Positions 1-8,500 of a stretch of DNA of 26,716 nucleotides are shown piece after piece. Every line of letters begins with the position of its first letter. Within the stretch, counting starts at the first letter, position 1. The notes beneath the pieces were generated by a model that saw only the letters and a program-made list of their open reading frames with translations, was not told where the DNA came from and made no database searches. A program made the translations under genes and the position numbers. The stretch is from an uncultured Parabacteroides sp. (GTDB lineage: Bacteria; Bacteroidota; Bacteroidia; Bacteroidales; Tannerellaceae), in contig URZO01000062.1 in the NCBI GenBank assembly GCA_900552465.1, forward strand, positions 1 through 26,716, written 5' to 3'.

Positions 1-1182
1 CCGATCAGTGAAGAGAAGAAACAGGTCTTTGTAGGCGAAGTGAAGTTCCTGCGTGCGTTCTTCTACACCACGCTGGTCCGTCTCTTTGGCGGAGTGCCTA
101 TCATGACGCGTCCGTTGGATCTGAATGAAGCGATTCCGCCCCGTAACTCGGCGGAAGAAGTGTATGATTTTATCGTGAAAGACCTCGATGAAGCTGCCCA
201 ACTCTTGCCTCTGCAACGGACGGAACAGTCCGAAATAGGACGGGCGACAAAAGGCGCGGCGCTTTCACTCAAGGCAATCCTGAGTACCTATTATAATAAG
301 TACGACGTTGCCGCCCAAACAGCCAAGCAGGTTATGGACCTCGGCGTGTACGGCCTGGTGGATAATTATGAGAAATTGTTTCAGCCGGCATACGAGAACA
401 GCAAAGAAGTTATCTTCGATCACCAGTATCTGGAAAATGCAAAAGACATGACCGAAGGCAGCCTGATCGACCAGGCCTTTGGCCCTCAGACCTCCAGCGG
501 ATGGGAAGCCCTGTCGCCGACCCAGGATCTTGTGGATGCTTATGCTTGCACGGACGGGAAACCGATCGGAGAATCTCCGCTCTACAATGCCGCCAGTCCT
601 TATGAGAACCGGGATCCCCGCCTTGGCTATACCATTTTATGGGAAGACGCTCTCTTTGCCGGAAAACCGTATAAACCCCAGACCGGTTCGGCCAATGCAA
701 CCCGTACGGGCTATACATTCCGTAAGTATATCAATCCGGACAATGACGGCTGTACCCGCCCCGGTTGGACGAATTTCATTTATATGCGCTATGCCGAAAT
801 CCTGCTGTCGTATGCGGAAGCCCAGAATGAAGTAAGCGGCCCGGACCAGTCGGTCTATGATGCCGTCAACCAGATCCGTCAGCGTCCGAGTGTGGAGATG
901 CCGCCGCTTCCCGCAGGTTTGACAAAAGAACAGATGCGCGAGGCGATCCGCCAGGAAAGACGCATCGAGTTTGCGTTCGAAGGAATCCGCCTGTTGGACA
1001 CCCGTCATTGGCGCATAACCGAAGAAGTGGTGAAGAAACCTGTTTATGGTGCGATTAAGGATGGAAAACATATCTTTGTGGAACAGAGAAAGTTTAACCC
1101 GGAAAAGGATTACTTATGGGCAATACCTTTAAACGAGATCAATCTCTCTAAAGGCGTATTGGTCCAGAATCCCGGATATTGA
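1..1182 (+). CDS. SusD/RagB-family glycan-binding protein, 3' part
   Basis: The reading frame is open from the first base, so the gene starts outside the window; at least 393 residues are present. SusD-family proteins are outer-membrane lipoproteins that cap a SusC TonB-dependent channel and bind oligosaccharides at the cell surface. The visible part opens in the conserved helical region (KFLRAFFYTTLVRLFGGVP) shared by RagB/SusD proteins. It continues through the usual C-terminal features: YAEILLSYAEAQNE, then NQIRQR, RQERRIEFAFEGIR and a terminal LWAIPLNEINLSKG segment ending in NPGY. The N-terminal lipoprotein signal and first TPR-like helices are missing because of the window edge. A SusC gene is expected immediately upstream. 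The next gene, a GH78-like enzyme, follows after about 11 to 30 bases, so both probably belong to one PUL operon. The family call is firm; the substrate cannot be read from the sequence. Confidence 0.95.
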   Translation, partial: PISEEKKQVFVGEVKFLRAFFYTTLVRLFGGVPIMTRPLDLNEAIPPRNSAEEVYDFIVKDLDEAAQLLPLQRTEQSEIGRATKGAALSLKAILSTYYNKYDVAAQTAKQVMDLGVYGLVDNYEKLFQPAYENSKEVIFDHQYLENAKDMTEGSLIDQAFGPQTSSGWEALSPTQDLVDAYACTDGKPIGESPLYNAASPYENRDPRLGYTILWEDALFAGKPYKPQTGSANATRTGYTFRKYINPDNDGCTRPGWTNFIYMRYAEILLSYAEAQNEVSGPDQSVYDAVNQIRQRPSVEMPPLPAGLTKEQMREAIRQERRIEFAFEGIRLLDTRHWRITEEVVKKPVYGAIKDGKHIFVEQRKFNPEKDYLWAIPLNEINLSKGVLVQNPGY

Positions 1183-1211
1183 TTGATTCATAAATGACAG
1201 AATATAAGTAT

Positions 1212-3431
1212 ATGAGAAATTTATTATCGGAAAAACTTCTGATACTTGCCGTCGGACTTGCATGGCCTGCCTTTTCTTTCGGGCAGGGCCAGAGCCCGGC
1301 TTTCGACCCGCTGTTGGACCCGGCGTGTAAGGTGCTGGACCAGGTGAAGGCGGAGGAATGGAACAGTTCCTATATGTGGTATCCCGGGCAGCTGAGCGCC
1401 CACATGCAGAAGCTGCATAAACAGAAGTCGGCGGAGAGATGTACGTATGTAGGATATCCCGGTAAGTTCAACAAGGATGTCTACCGCTCTTCCTTCCGTA
1501 AAAAGGTGAAACTCCAGCGGGAGACACCTGTCGAGTGGGCAGGCCCGGAGTCGATCGTCTGCTCTGTGGACGGACAGAGCCTGGACGGGAATATCCGCCG
1601 GTATACGTTGAAGCCGGGAACACATACGCTCGTTTTCGACGTCTCGTCCGCAGACCGTCTTCCTTGCCTGATTGTCAAAGGCGACGGTGTCTCGGATCTG
1701 AAAGGATGGCAGGTGAGCCTGGACAATGAAGCCTGGAACGATCCGGAGACGGACGCCCGGTATAACAAACCTTCCGTAAAGCCGGATGCGGAACAGGAGA
1801 TCGTGACCCGTATTCAGCCGGAACACTATATCCTGTTGCGAAACGCCTCCGAGCGTAACGGAAAGCTGGAATTGGGAAAGAACGGACGGCTGGTCGTTGA
1901 CTTCCGTCATTCAGAAGTCGGCAACGTCCGACTGAACGTGACGGGGACGGGAAGCCTTTCCTTCTTTGTCGGGGAAAGCCCCGAAGAAGTCTTGAACGAC
2001 AACCTGAAAGATTTCGAGCAAAGGCCGCTTCCTTCCTTCCCGCTGACCGGAGGAACGCAGGAGATAGTCCTTCCGGAACAGGCCCTGCGCTATCTGCGGA
2101 TCGAGAGCGAGCAACCCTGCTCGATTACATCGCTCTGTTTCGATGCGAAAGTATGGCCTGTGGAGTTCCAGATGCAGTTCGAATGTAACGATCCGGATAT
2201 GAATAACCTGTGGAATGCCGGCGTTGCAACCTTGCATACTTCGATGCATAACTTCTACCTCGACGGTATCAAGCGGGACTATTTGCCCTGGTCGATGGAT
2301 GCGATCGCAAGTTCGCTCGCAGGAGATTACCTGTTCGGAGACCGGCAGGTTTCCCGCAATGGGCTGTCTATTGCGCTGATGCCGCCGAACCCGGTGACTT
2401 CCGATCTGGGGATTGCGGACTATCCGTTGCATGCCCTGATCGGTTTCAAGCAGAATTATATGCGCTATGGAGATATCCGTACGTCTTTGTTGTTCAAAGA
2501 CCGGATCATCCAGATGCTTGCTCTCTATGAATCCATTCAGGATGAGAACGGTTTTATTTCCGATAAATATGCCACCTCTGGCTTTATCCCCGGCTGGGCC
2601 ACGAAGATGGGACCGGGCGGCCAAGGCATTCCGGCTTACGGGCAGATCATGCTCTATCAGAACTATGTGATCGGAGCCTATTTCGCCCGTTTGTGGAAAG
2701 AAAACTCCCTGGCCGGGAAGTACGAGAAGAGAGCGGAAGCGCTCCGGCGGAGCATCATGACGCACTTCTGGGATGCAGACCGTAAAGCCTTCATCAACGG
2801 ATACACGAAGGAAGGTGAAAAAGACACGCGTATCTCCCACCATGCCCAGTATTGGGCTGTGCTGGCCGGTTTATATCCGCAGCAGGATTATGATTACCTG
2901 TTCGACACCGTTATCCCGAGTATCCCTTATTATAAGGAAGATATCAGCTACGAAAAAGGATATGAGTTCCTTGCTTACGTAAAGGCCGGCCGGGTCAGGG
3001 ACATGTTTTCCTTCCTCGACCTCGTATGGGGCGACTGGTTAAGACAGGGCTATACCCGTTTTCCGGAGAACTTCTCGCCAAATGCCCCGCTAAAGCGGCA
3101 ATTGGTCTTTTACGGTCGTCCTTTCGGTCTGAGCCTTTGCCATGGCGGTAACGGTGTTCCCCCCGTAGTTGCCGTGCTGCACGGTATCTTCGGTTTTTCC
3201 CAATCGGATAAAAACATTTCGGAATACTCCCTGAAGCCCCAGCTGTTAGACCTGGAATGGGCGAAAGGCCGCATCCCGCTGAAGGAAGGCTATATCAATC
3301 TGGACATCCGCCGCAGTGGGACGAGCTACATCGAAATACCGGAAAACTGCACCGTCTCCCTCAACCTGGATGGCAAGCAGAAACCTTTGGTTTTCAAGAA
3401 GTCTGGCAAGTATGAGTTTGCCTGCCCCTAA
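1212..3431 (+). CDS. GH78-like alpha-L-rhamnosidase, exported
   Basis: This 739-residue protein has the architecture of bacterial GH78 enzymes, which release terminal L-rhamnose from plant or microbial glycans. I start it at 1212 because that Met gives a clean signal peptide (RNLLSEKLLILAVGLAWPAF, then SFGQG); an upstream in-frame ATG at 1194 would add six residues. Residues of about 40-330 look like the beta-sandwich region, followed by an (alpha/alpha)6-barrel of roughly 300 residues. That barrel contains a DGIKRDYLPW motif, the place of the GH78 acidic cluster, and SLCHGGNGVPPV near its end. A C-terminal beta domain (LKPQLLDLEWAKGRIPLKEG) closes the protein. In classical GH78 enzymes a Glu follows the RD pair; here it is Tyr, as in the DGIKRD-type subgroup of Bacteroidetes proteins, so exact activity is uncertain. 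It follows the SusD gene closely and is probably periplasmic. Confidence 0.85.
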   Translation: MRNLLSEKLLILAVGLAWPAFSFGQGQSPAFDPLLDPACKVLDQVKAEEWNSSYMWYPGQLSAHMQKLHKQKSAERCTYVGYPGKFNKDVYRSSFRKKVKLQRETPVEWAGPESIVCSVDGQSLDGNIRRYTLKPGTHTLVFDVSSADRLPCLIVKGDGVSDLKGWQVSLDNEAWNDPETDARYNKPSVKPDAEQEIVTRIQPEHYILLRNASERNGKLELGKNGRLVVDFRHSEVGNVRLNVTGTGSLSFFVGESPEEVLNDNLKDFEQRPLPSFPLTGGTQEIVLPEQALRYLRIESEQPCSITSLCFDAKVWPVEFQMQFECNDPDMNNLWNAGVATLHTSMHNFYLDGIKRDYLPWSMDAIASSLAGDYLFGDRQVSRNGLSIALMPPNPVTSDLGIADYPLHALIGFKQNYMRYGDIRTSLLFKDRIIQMLALYESIQDENGFISDKYATSGFIPGWATKMGPGGQGIPAYGQIMLYQNYVIGAYFARLWKENSLAGKYEKRAEALRRSIMTHFWDADRKAFINGYTKEGEKDTRISHHAQYWAVLAGLYPQQDYDYLFDTVIPSIPYYKEDISYEKGYEFLAYVKAGRVRDMFSFLDLVWGDWLRQGYTRFPENFSPNAPLKRQLVFYGRPFGLSLCHGGNGVPPVVAVLHGIFGFSQSDKNISEYSLKPQLLDLEWAKGRIPLKEGYINLDIRRSGTSYIEIPENCTVSLNLDGKQKPLVFKKSGKYEFACP

Positions 3432-3463
3432 ATTGTATCTGTAAGGTATAAACCTTTTGTTTT

Positions 3464-3584
3464 TGCCATCTAAGTGGCAAGGCTCTGCCATCCTAATGGC
3501 AAAGCTCTGCCAATTAGGTGGCACGACTTTGCCATAGGCGTGGCAAAGTTTTGCCAACACTTTGTCGTCTGTCTGGCAAAACGA
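3464..3584. repeat. 11-bp tandem array with alternating TGCCA and TGGCA
   Basis: Eleven consecutive 11-bp units each begin with a five-base core at 3464, 3475, 3486, 3497, 3508, 3519, 3530, 3541, 3552, 3563 and 3574. The first nine cores alternate strictly TGCCA, TGGCA, TGCCA and so on; the tenth is TGTCG and the last TGGCA. The six-base spacers vary. Since TGCCA and TGGCA are reverse complements, every adjacent pair is an inverted repeat with a 6-base gap, and the pairs repeat every 22 bp. The array lies between the end of the GH78-like gene and the ECF sigma gene, with no coding potential I believe. Function is unknown. Confidence 0.9.
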
Positions 3585-3602
3585 CAACAAAACCTTTCTC
3601 TC

Positions 3603-3627
3603 GTAACCGTTAAAAAGTACCTTCCCG
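3603..3627 (+). promoter_or_regulatory. Possible ECF-type promoter upstream of the sigma factor gene
   Basis: GTAACCGTT at 3603-3611 shares the eight bases TAACCGTT with the stronger ECF-like site upstream of susC (5479-5486). Sixteen bases after the AAC lies CCCG rather than the expected CGTC, so the -10 half is weak. If used, it would give autoregulation of the sigma/anti-sigma pair. A separate -7-like sequence with one mismatch (TATACTTG, 3674-3681) lies closer to the gene and could be a housekeeping promoter. Confidence 0.3.
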
Positions 3628-3709
3628 ATAAAAATATAACTCTTCCGTAAGTAGTTTTCCCGGAGAAATCGTCTATACTTGTAGAAACGTTTCTTTGTTA
3701 GCATACGTT

Positions 3710-4273
3710 ATGAATAGACCGAAAGAGGAAGATCGAGAACTGGTTCAGTTTAAGGAGTTGTATAAATCGAATGCTCCGATACTGATTTTTTATGCCGGGA
3801 AATATGTGGATGCCGTCACTGCCGAAGACTTGGTGCAGGATGTCTTTCTTAAAATCTGGCAAAAGAGGACTTTTCTGTTTCTGAAAGAAGGAATAAGGAC
3901 TTATCTGTATCGCTCGGTCCAGCACGCCTGTCTGGATTACTTGAAACACCAGGAGGTGAAGGGTGACTATATCAGTGCCGTCACTACCAAATTGAAAATA
4001 GAAGAAATTTATTATAATGATGATCCGCAGTCTCTTTTTGCGGAAGACGAACGTTTGGAACTTATCTATAAGGAAATGGACAAGTTGCCTGAGAAATGTC
4101 GTGAAATCTTTACCATGTCTTATCTGGAAGAGCGGAAAACAGCGGAAATAGCCGTGTTGCTCAATATCTCGACCCGGACGGTGGAAGCGCAACTCTATAA
4201 GGCGTTGAAGATCTTACGGAGTATTTTGGTGGGGCTTTTGGTCTTTCTTTTAAAATTCTGGGACTTGGCGTAA
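3710..4273 (+). CDS. ECF RNA polymerase sigma-70 factor (PUL regulator)
   Basis: This 187-residue protein has the two domains of an extracytoplasmic-function sigma factor. Region 2 includes AEDLVQDVFLKIWQKR near residues 35-50. Region 4 (LPEKCREIFTMSYLEERKTA, then AVLLNISTRTVEAQLYKALK) is a helix-turn-helix that reads the -35 element. A hydrophobic tail (SILVGLLVFLLKF) follows, as in many Bacteroidetes PUL sigma factors. The ATG at 3710 is chosen over a TTG at 3695 because homologous sigma factors begin shortly before the region-2 helix. The FecR-type anti-sigma gene starts 45 bases downstream and susC follows it, which is the standard transenvelope signalling order. The sigma factor should be held inactive by FecR until the SusC receptor binds its glycan. 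Its likely targets are the susC promoter and perhaps its own. Confidence 0.93.
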   Translation: MNRPKEEDRELVQFKELYKSNAPILIFYAGKYVDAVTAEDLVQDVFLKIWQKRTFLFLKEGIRTYLYRSVQHACLDYLKHQEVKGDYISAVTTKLKIEEIYYNDDPQSLFAEDERLELIYKEMDKLPEKCREIFTMSYLEERKTAEIAVLLNISTRTVEAQLYKALKILRSILVGLLVFLLKFWDLA

Positions 4274-4318
4274 GTATATCCGGAAACTGAATCGTGTATA
4301 ATATAAACAAGCATTGGA

Positions 4319-5368
4319 ATGTCTGGGAAATATAACATAGAAGAATTAATAATCCGTTTTCTGCAGCAGGATATAAACGAGGAGGAACTCCGTTTCCTGG
4401 AATCCTGGCTGGAAGAAGATGCGGAACACAAATCTTATTTCTTTAATCTGAAATGCATATCGGATTCCAGTCGTCGTTCTTTCTTTTCGAGAGAAGAGAT
4501 GAATGAGGCAAGTTGGCGGAAAATGCATGCCCGTATGGAAAAAGATCATGGGAATGAGCTTTCTCATGATAGGTCACGAGCTGATCGTTTGTGGCTTTCG
4601 TTGGCAAAATATGCAGCGGTTGCCATCTTGGCTGTCGGGTTGGGCTGGGGAGTTCATGAGTTTTATGGAAATACGAAATCGTCTTATCTGGCGGAAGAAG
4701 ATGTAATATATAATGAAATACATGTTCAGAAAGGCGGGCGTGCCAATGCGGTGATCTTATCTGATGGCAGTAAAGTCGTGCTGAATGCTGCGACAACTCT
4801 TCGGTACCCGACCAGCTTTAACGGGAAAAAGCGTCAGGTTTATCTGGATGGGGAAGCCTATTTCGAGGTTTCCAAAAATGAGGAAAAGCCATTTGTCGTT
4901 AAGCTGAACAAGCAGGATATAACTGTGCTGGGTACGACTTTCAATATACAAGCCTACGAAAACGAATCTTATAGTGTCGTGACCCTTCTGAGCGGGCGGG
5001 TTATGTTGGAGGCGTTCAATGAATCAGGAGAATCTACCGGCCGTATGTTCCTGAAGCCTAATCAACGTGCTTTATCCGATAATGAAAGCGGATCTGTTTC
5101 GCTGCATGATGTGGATTCTTCGTTTGCAAATGCTTGGGTAAACGGCGAATATAAATTTAAGGATGAGCCGTTATCTTCTATCTTTAAACGTTTGGAGAAT
5201 TATTATAATGTACGGATACATTTGGATGATTCCCGTCTGGAACAAATCCGGTATACGGGAACTTTTTCGCTGGACCAGGACATTCTGGATGTGTTCCGCA
5301 TCATCGATTATGAAAAACAGTTCACCTTCAAGCAGGTGAAACGAGATATATTTATAACAAAGAAATAA
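4319..5368 (+). CDS. FecR-family anti-sigma factor, inner-membrane
   Basis: This 349-residue protein has a cytoplasmic N-terminal helical region (residues 1-90), one membrane segment at about 91-111 (LWLSLAKYAAVAILAVGLGW) and a periplasmic FecR domain. The FecR domain spans about 134-230 and contains LSDGSKVVLNAATTLRYP, YLDGEAYFEVSKNEEKPF and VLGTTFNIQAY. A C-terminal DUF4974-type domain follows, from about residue 276 (FKDEPLSSIFKRLENYYNV) to the end. The family sequesters the partner ECF sigma factor through its cytoplasmic part and senses the N-terminal signalling domain of a TonB-dependent receptor in the periplasm. The sigma gene lies directly upstream and the matching receptor with an STN domain directly downstream, so the three form one signalling unit. 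A hairpin at 5426-5458 separates this gene from susC. Confidence 0.94.
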   Translation: MSGKYNIEELIIRFLQQDINEEELRFLESWLEEDAEHKSYFFNLKCISDSSRRSFFSREEMNEASWRKMHARMEKDHGNELSHDRSRADRLWLSLAKYAAVAILAVGLGWGVHEFYGNTKSSYLAEEDVIYNEIHVQKGGRANAVILSDGSKVVLNAATTLRYPTSFNGKKRQVYLDGEAYFEVSKNEEKPFVVKLNKQDITVLGTTFNIQAYENESYSVVTLLSGRVMLEAFNESGESTGRMFLKPNQRALSDNESGSVSLHDVDSSFANAWVNGEYKFKDEPLSSIFKRLENYYNVRIHLDDSRLEQIRYTGTFSLDQDILDVFRIIDYEKQFTFKQVKRDIFITKK

Positions 5369-5425
5369 TATTGTTGAACCTTTAAATCGAATAGCCTATG
5401 CACAACGTATAAGTCTTTAAAAGAA

Positions 5426-5458
5426 GAATCGGAAAATGGTTGCAACATTTCCCGATTC
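5426..5458 (+). terminator. Hairpin between the FecR gene and susC
   Basis: GAATCGGAAAATG (5426-5438) pairs with CATTTCCCGATTC (5446-5458) in 12 of 13 positions around a 7-base loop. Only A-rich then T-rich sequence follows (CATTTTTAATT from about 5464), so it may be a terminator ending the sigma/anti-sigma transcript, or a partial attenuator. It lies upstream of the proposed susC promoter, which fits termination. Confidence 0.55.
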
Positions 5459-5476
5459 AAAAATCATTTTTAATTA

Positions 5477-5502
5477 GTTAACCGTTCTCCTTCGCTCTCG
5501 TC
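5477..5502 (+). promoter_or_regulatory. Candidate ECF sigma-dependent promoter of susC
   Basis: GTTAACC (5477-5483) contains the AAC typical of ECF -35 elements. CGTC, the typical ECF -10 core, lies at 5499-5502, with 16 bases between AAC and CGTC. This AAC-N16-CGTC layout is what many ECF sigma factors read. The site is about 50 bases upstream of the susC start and after the hairpin that closes the FecR gene. That the neighbouring sigma factor uses it is an inference. Confidence 0.5.
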
Positions 5503-5551
5503 TGGAAAACTCTGCGAATGAGACAATTTAATAATAAAAACATCCAAATGT

Positions 5552-8500
5552 ATGAAAAAAGAACGAGATGGCAGTGCTTTACTGTCGCTAAAAATAAAAC
5601 GTATTATGAAAATCACGCTAATGTTTATATTAGTAGGAATACTTCAGATCTCTGCGACAACCTATGCCCAGGAACATCGTATTTCAGTCTCTGTGGAAAA
5701 TGGAACATTTTACGATGTCGTCTCGCAGATAGAAAAGCAGTCTGAGTTTATGTTTTTCTATAGAAGTGAGGAGATTGATAATAATCAACGTATTAACCTG
5801 AAAGCAAAGGATAAGCTCATATCCGATATACTGAATGAAATTACGAATAACAATAATTTGACTTATAATATTACAGGTAAGCATATTATTATAACGAGAA
5901 TCAAGGATCAGTCTAAAGGACAATCTTTAAGAAAAATTACAGGTGTAATTACCGATGATAAAGGTGAGCCGATTGTTGGAGCTAACGTCATAGAAAAAGG
6001 TTCTACGAACGGAACTATCACAAATATAGATGGCAATTTTACGATTGATGTTTCGGAAGGCAGTGTTTTGTTGGTTTCTTATGTGGGATATGATACTTAC
6101 GAAATTAAAGTAACTGATAAAACTTCTTATAATATTGTATTGAAAGAAGACTCTGAAGCTTTGGATGAAGTTGTCGTTGTTGGATATGGCACAATGAAAA
6201 AGAAAGAACTGACAGGATCGGTAAGTTCTTTGAAAGCAGGTGATATCGTTAAAGTTGCTTCAAACTCGTTTACCAATGCAATACAAGGTAAAATCCCTGG
6301 TGTACAGATAACTCAAAGTAGTGGTGCACCGGGAGCAGGTGGATCAGTGCGGATCAGAGGTATCGGAACAACGAGTGGAAATGATCCTTTATATGTCGTT
6401 GATGGTATGCCAATAGGAGGGGGAAATATGTCTATTAGTGGGAGTGGAGATAATATTAGCGGATTATCCATCATCAATCCCAATGATATAGAATCAATAG
6501 AAGTTCTTAAAGATGCAGCGGCAGCTGCAATATATGGGGCCAGGGCGGCAAATGGTGTAATATTAATTACAACTAAAAGAGGTCATGAAGGATTGGCAAA
6601 GGTTAATTATAGTGGATATGTTGGAATGCAACAATTATGGAAGAAACCTGAATTTTTAAATGCAACAGAGTTTGCAACATTGGCTAATGAATTGTTTGCA
6701 AATTCTGGAATGGAACCGAATCCTGAGTTTTCTAACCCTTCATCATTAGGAAAAGGTACAGACTGGATAGATGCTATTTTTAGAACGGCTCTTACTCAGA
6801 ATCATGATTTATCTGTTTCAGGGGGAAATAAAAATACTCAAGCATCTTTGTCTCTTGGCTTTTTAGATCAAGATGGTACGATGATAGAAACTTGGTATAA
6901 GAGATATACCGGGCGTTTGACTGTGGATCTGAAAGCTAATGATCATTTGAAATTCGGTTCAACCCTGGCTTTTACCTACACACAGGCAAAAGGACAACAA
7001 AATAACGAATTGAGAGTCGGAATCTTTAATTTAGCCCAGCAAATGTATCCTCATTTGGGATTAGATGATGTTATTGATGGCTCTACTGCATATTATACCT
7101 CACAAGCGGATAATCCAGTTCTTAGAGCTAAATCGATTGATAACAGGATGGAGAATATGAGGGTATATGGAAATGCATTTGGTGAGGTTGAGATATTCAA
7201 AGGTCTGAAATTCCGTTCATCAATAGGTTTTGATATGTTTACTACAAAGAATACATCTTGGCAACCTAAAGTTCAAAGAGGCCATTATAGAAATCTGCAG
7301 GCTACATTGACGGATGCCGATAATAGGGGGATTAATTGGTTGATAGAAAATACTCTTTCCTATTCCGGCGTTTTTGGGGATCATCGGATAAATGCATTAA
7401 TTGGTCAAACAGCTCAGAAGAATAGAGCAGATAACTTATCCTCTACCGGTAAAGAGTATATTAATGAAACTATTCAAGTTATTAATGGTAGTAAATTTAG
7501 TGAAAGGACATCCTATGGCTCTAAATCGGAGTATGCACTAGCCTCTTATTTGGGACGTATAAACTATTCTTTTAAAGATAAATATTTACTTTCTGCGAGT
7601 TTGAGACGTGATGGCTCTTCTAATTTTGGTCCTAAAAATAAATGGGGTGTTTTCCCTTCGGCATCAATAGGCTGGAATATTTCAGAAGAAGAATTCATGA
7701 AACAGATTAAGTTTTTGTATTCTCTAAAGTTACGTGCAAGTTGGGGACAATTAGGAAATGATAATATAGGTTCATTTGGATATTTCAGTACAATTAGGAT
7801 TGGAAATAATGCAGATAATTATATTTTAGGATCAGGGCAGAATCTAATTGTAGGTTCATCTATTCTTAAACCGGGAAATTCGGATCTAAAGTGGGAAGCA
7901 AGTGAACAATTAAATTTTGGTATTGATGCTTCTATCTTTAATGGACATGTCACAGCCAGTGTGGATTATTATATTAAAAAGACAAAGGACATGCTTGTTG
8001 CTCTTCCTGTTTCTTATGAAGCTGGATTTCAAACAGCTCCATCAATTAATGGAGGTACTATTGAAAATAAAGGATTTGAATTAGTGTTAGGATATAATGG
8101 TAGTGTCGGTGATTTTAGCTGGGGGGTCTCAGGAAATATATCAACATTAAGTAATAAGGTTACAAGTCTTGGAGTGGGGCTACCGATTGCTGGCAGTAGT
8201 GTTTCAGGTTATATTTCGTTACCAGCGACTTATACAGAGGTTGGTGAAGAAGTTGGTTATTTTAAGGGGTATATAGTAGATGGCATTTACCAAACCGATG
8301 ACGAAGTCGATTTGGCATACCAACCTAATGCAAAAGCGGGAGATTTTAAATTTAGAGATGTCAATCATGATGGAGTTCTTTCCGATAAAGATAAGGTAAA
8401 AATAGGTAGTCCTTGGCCTAATTTTATGTATGGGGCAACAATCGATTTACAATATAAAGATTTTGATCTGAGTATTGCTTTATCGGGTGTAGCTGGTAAT

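Noticed and set aside
1911..2843. 310-codon minus-strand open frame opposite the GH78-like gene
   Set aside because: It has no domain signature and a composition expected from the complement of G+C-rich coding DNA.
3246..3704. 152-codon minus-strand open frame across the 11-bp array
   Set aside because: It overlaps the end of the GH78 gene and runs through the repeat array. It has no recognisable domain or start context, and the array explains its composition.
5518..5745. 75-codon open frame overlapping the susC start
   Set aside because: It reads out of frame through the susC signal and STN region and shows no signal or domain.
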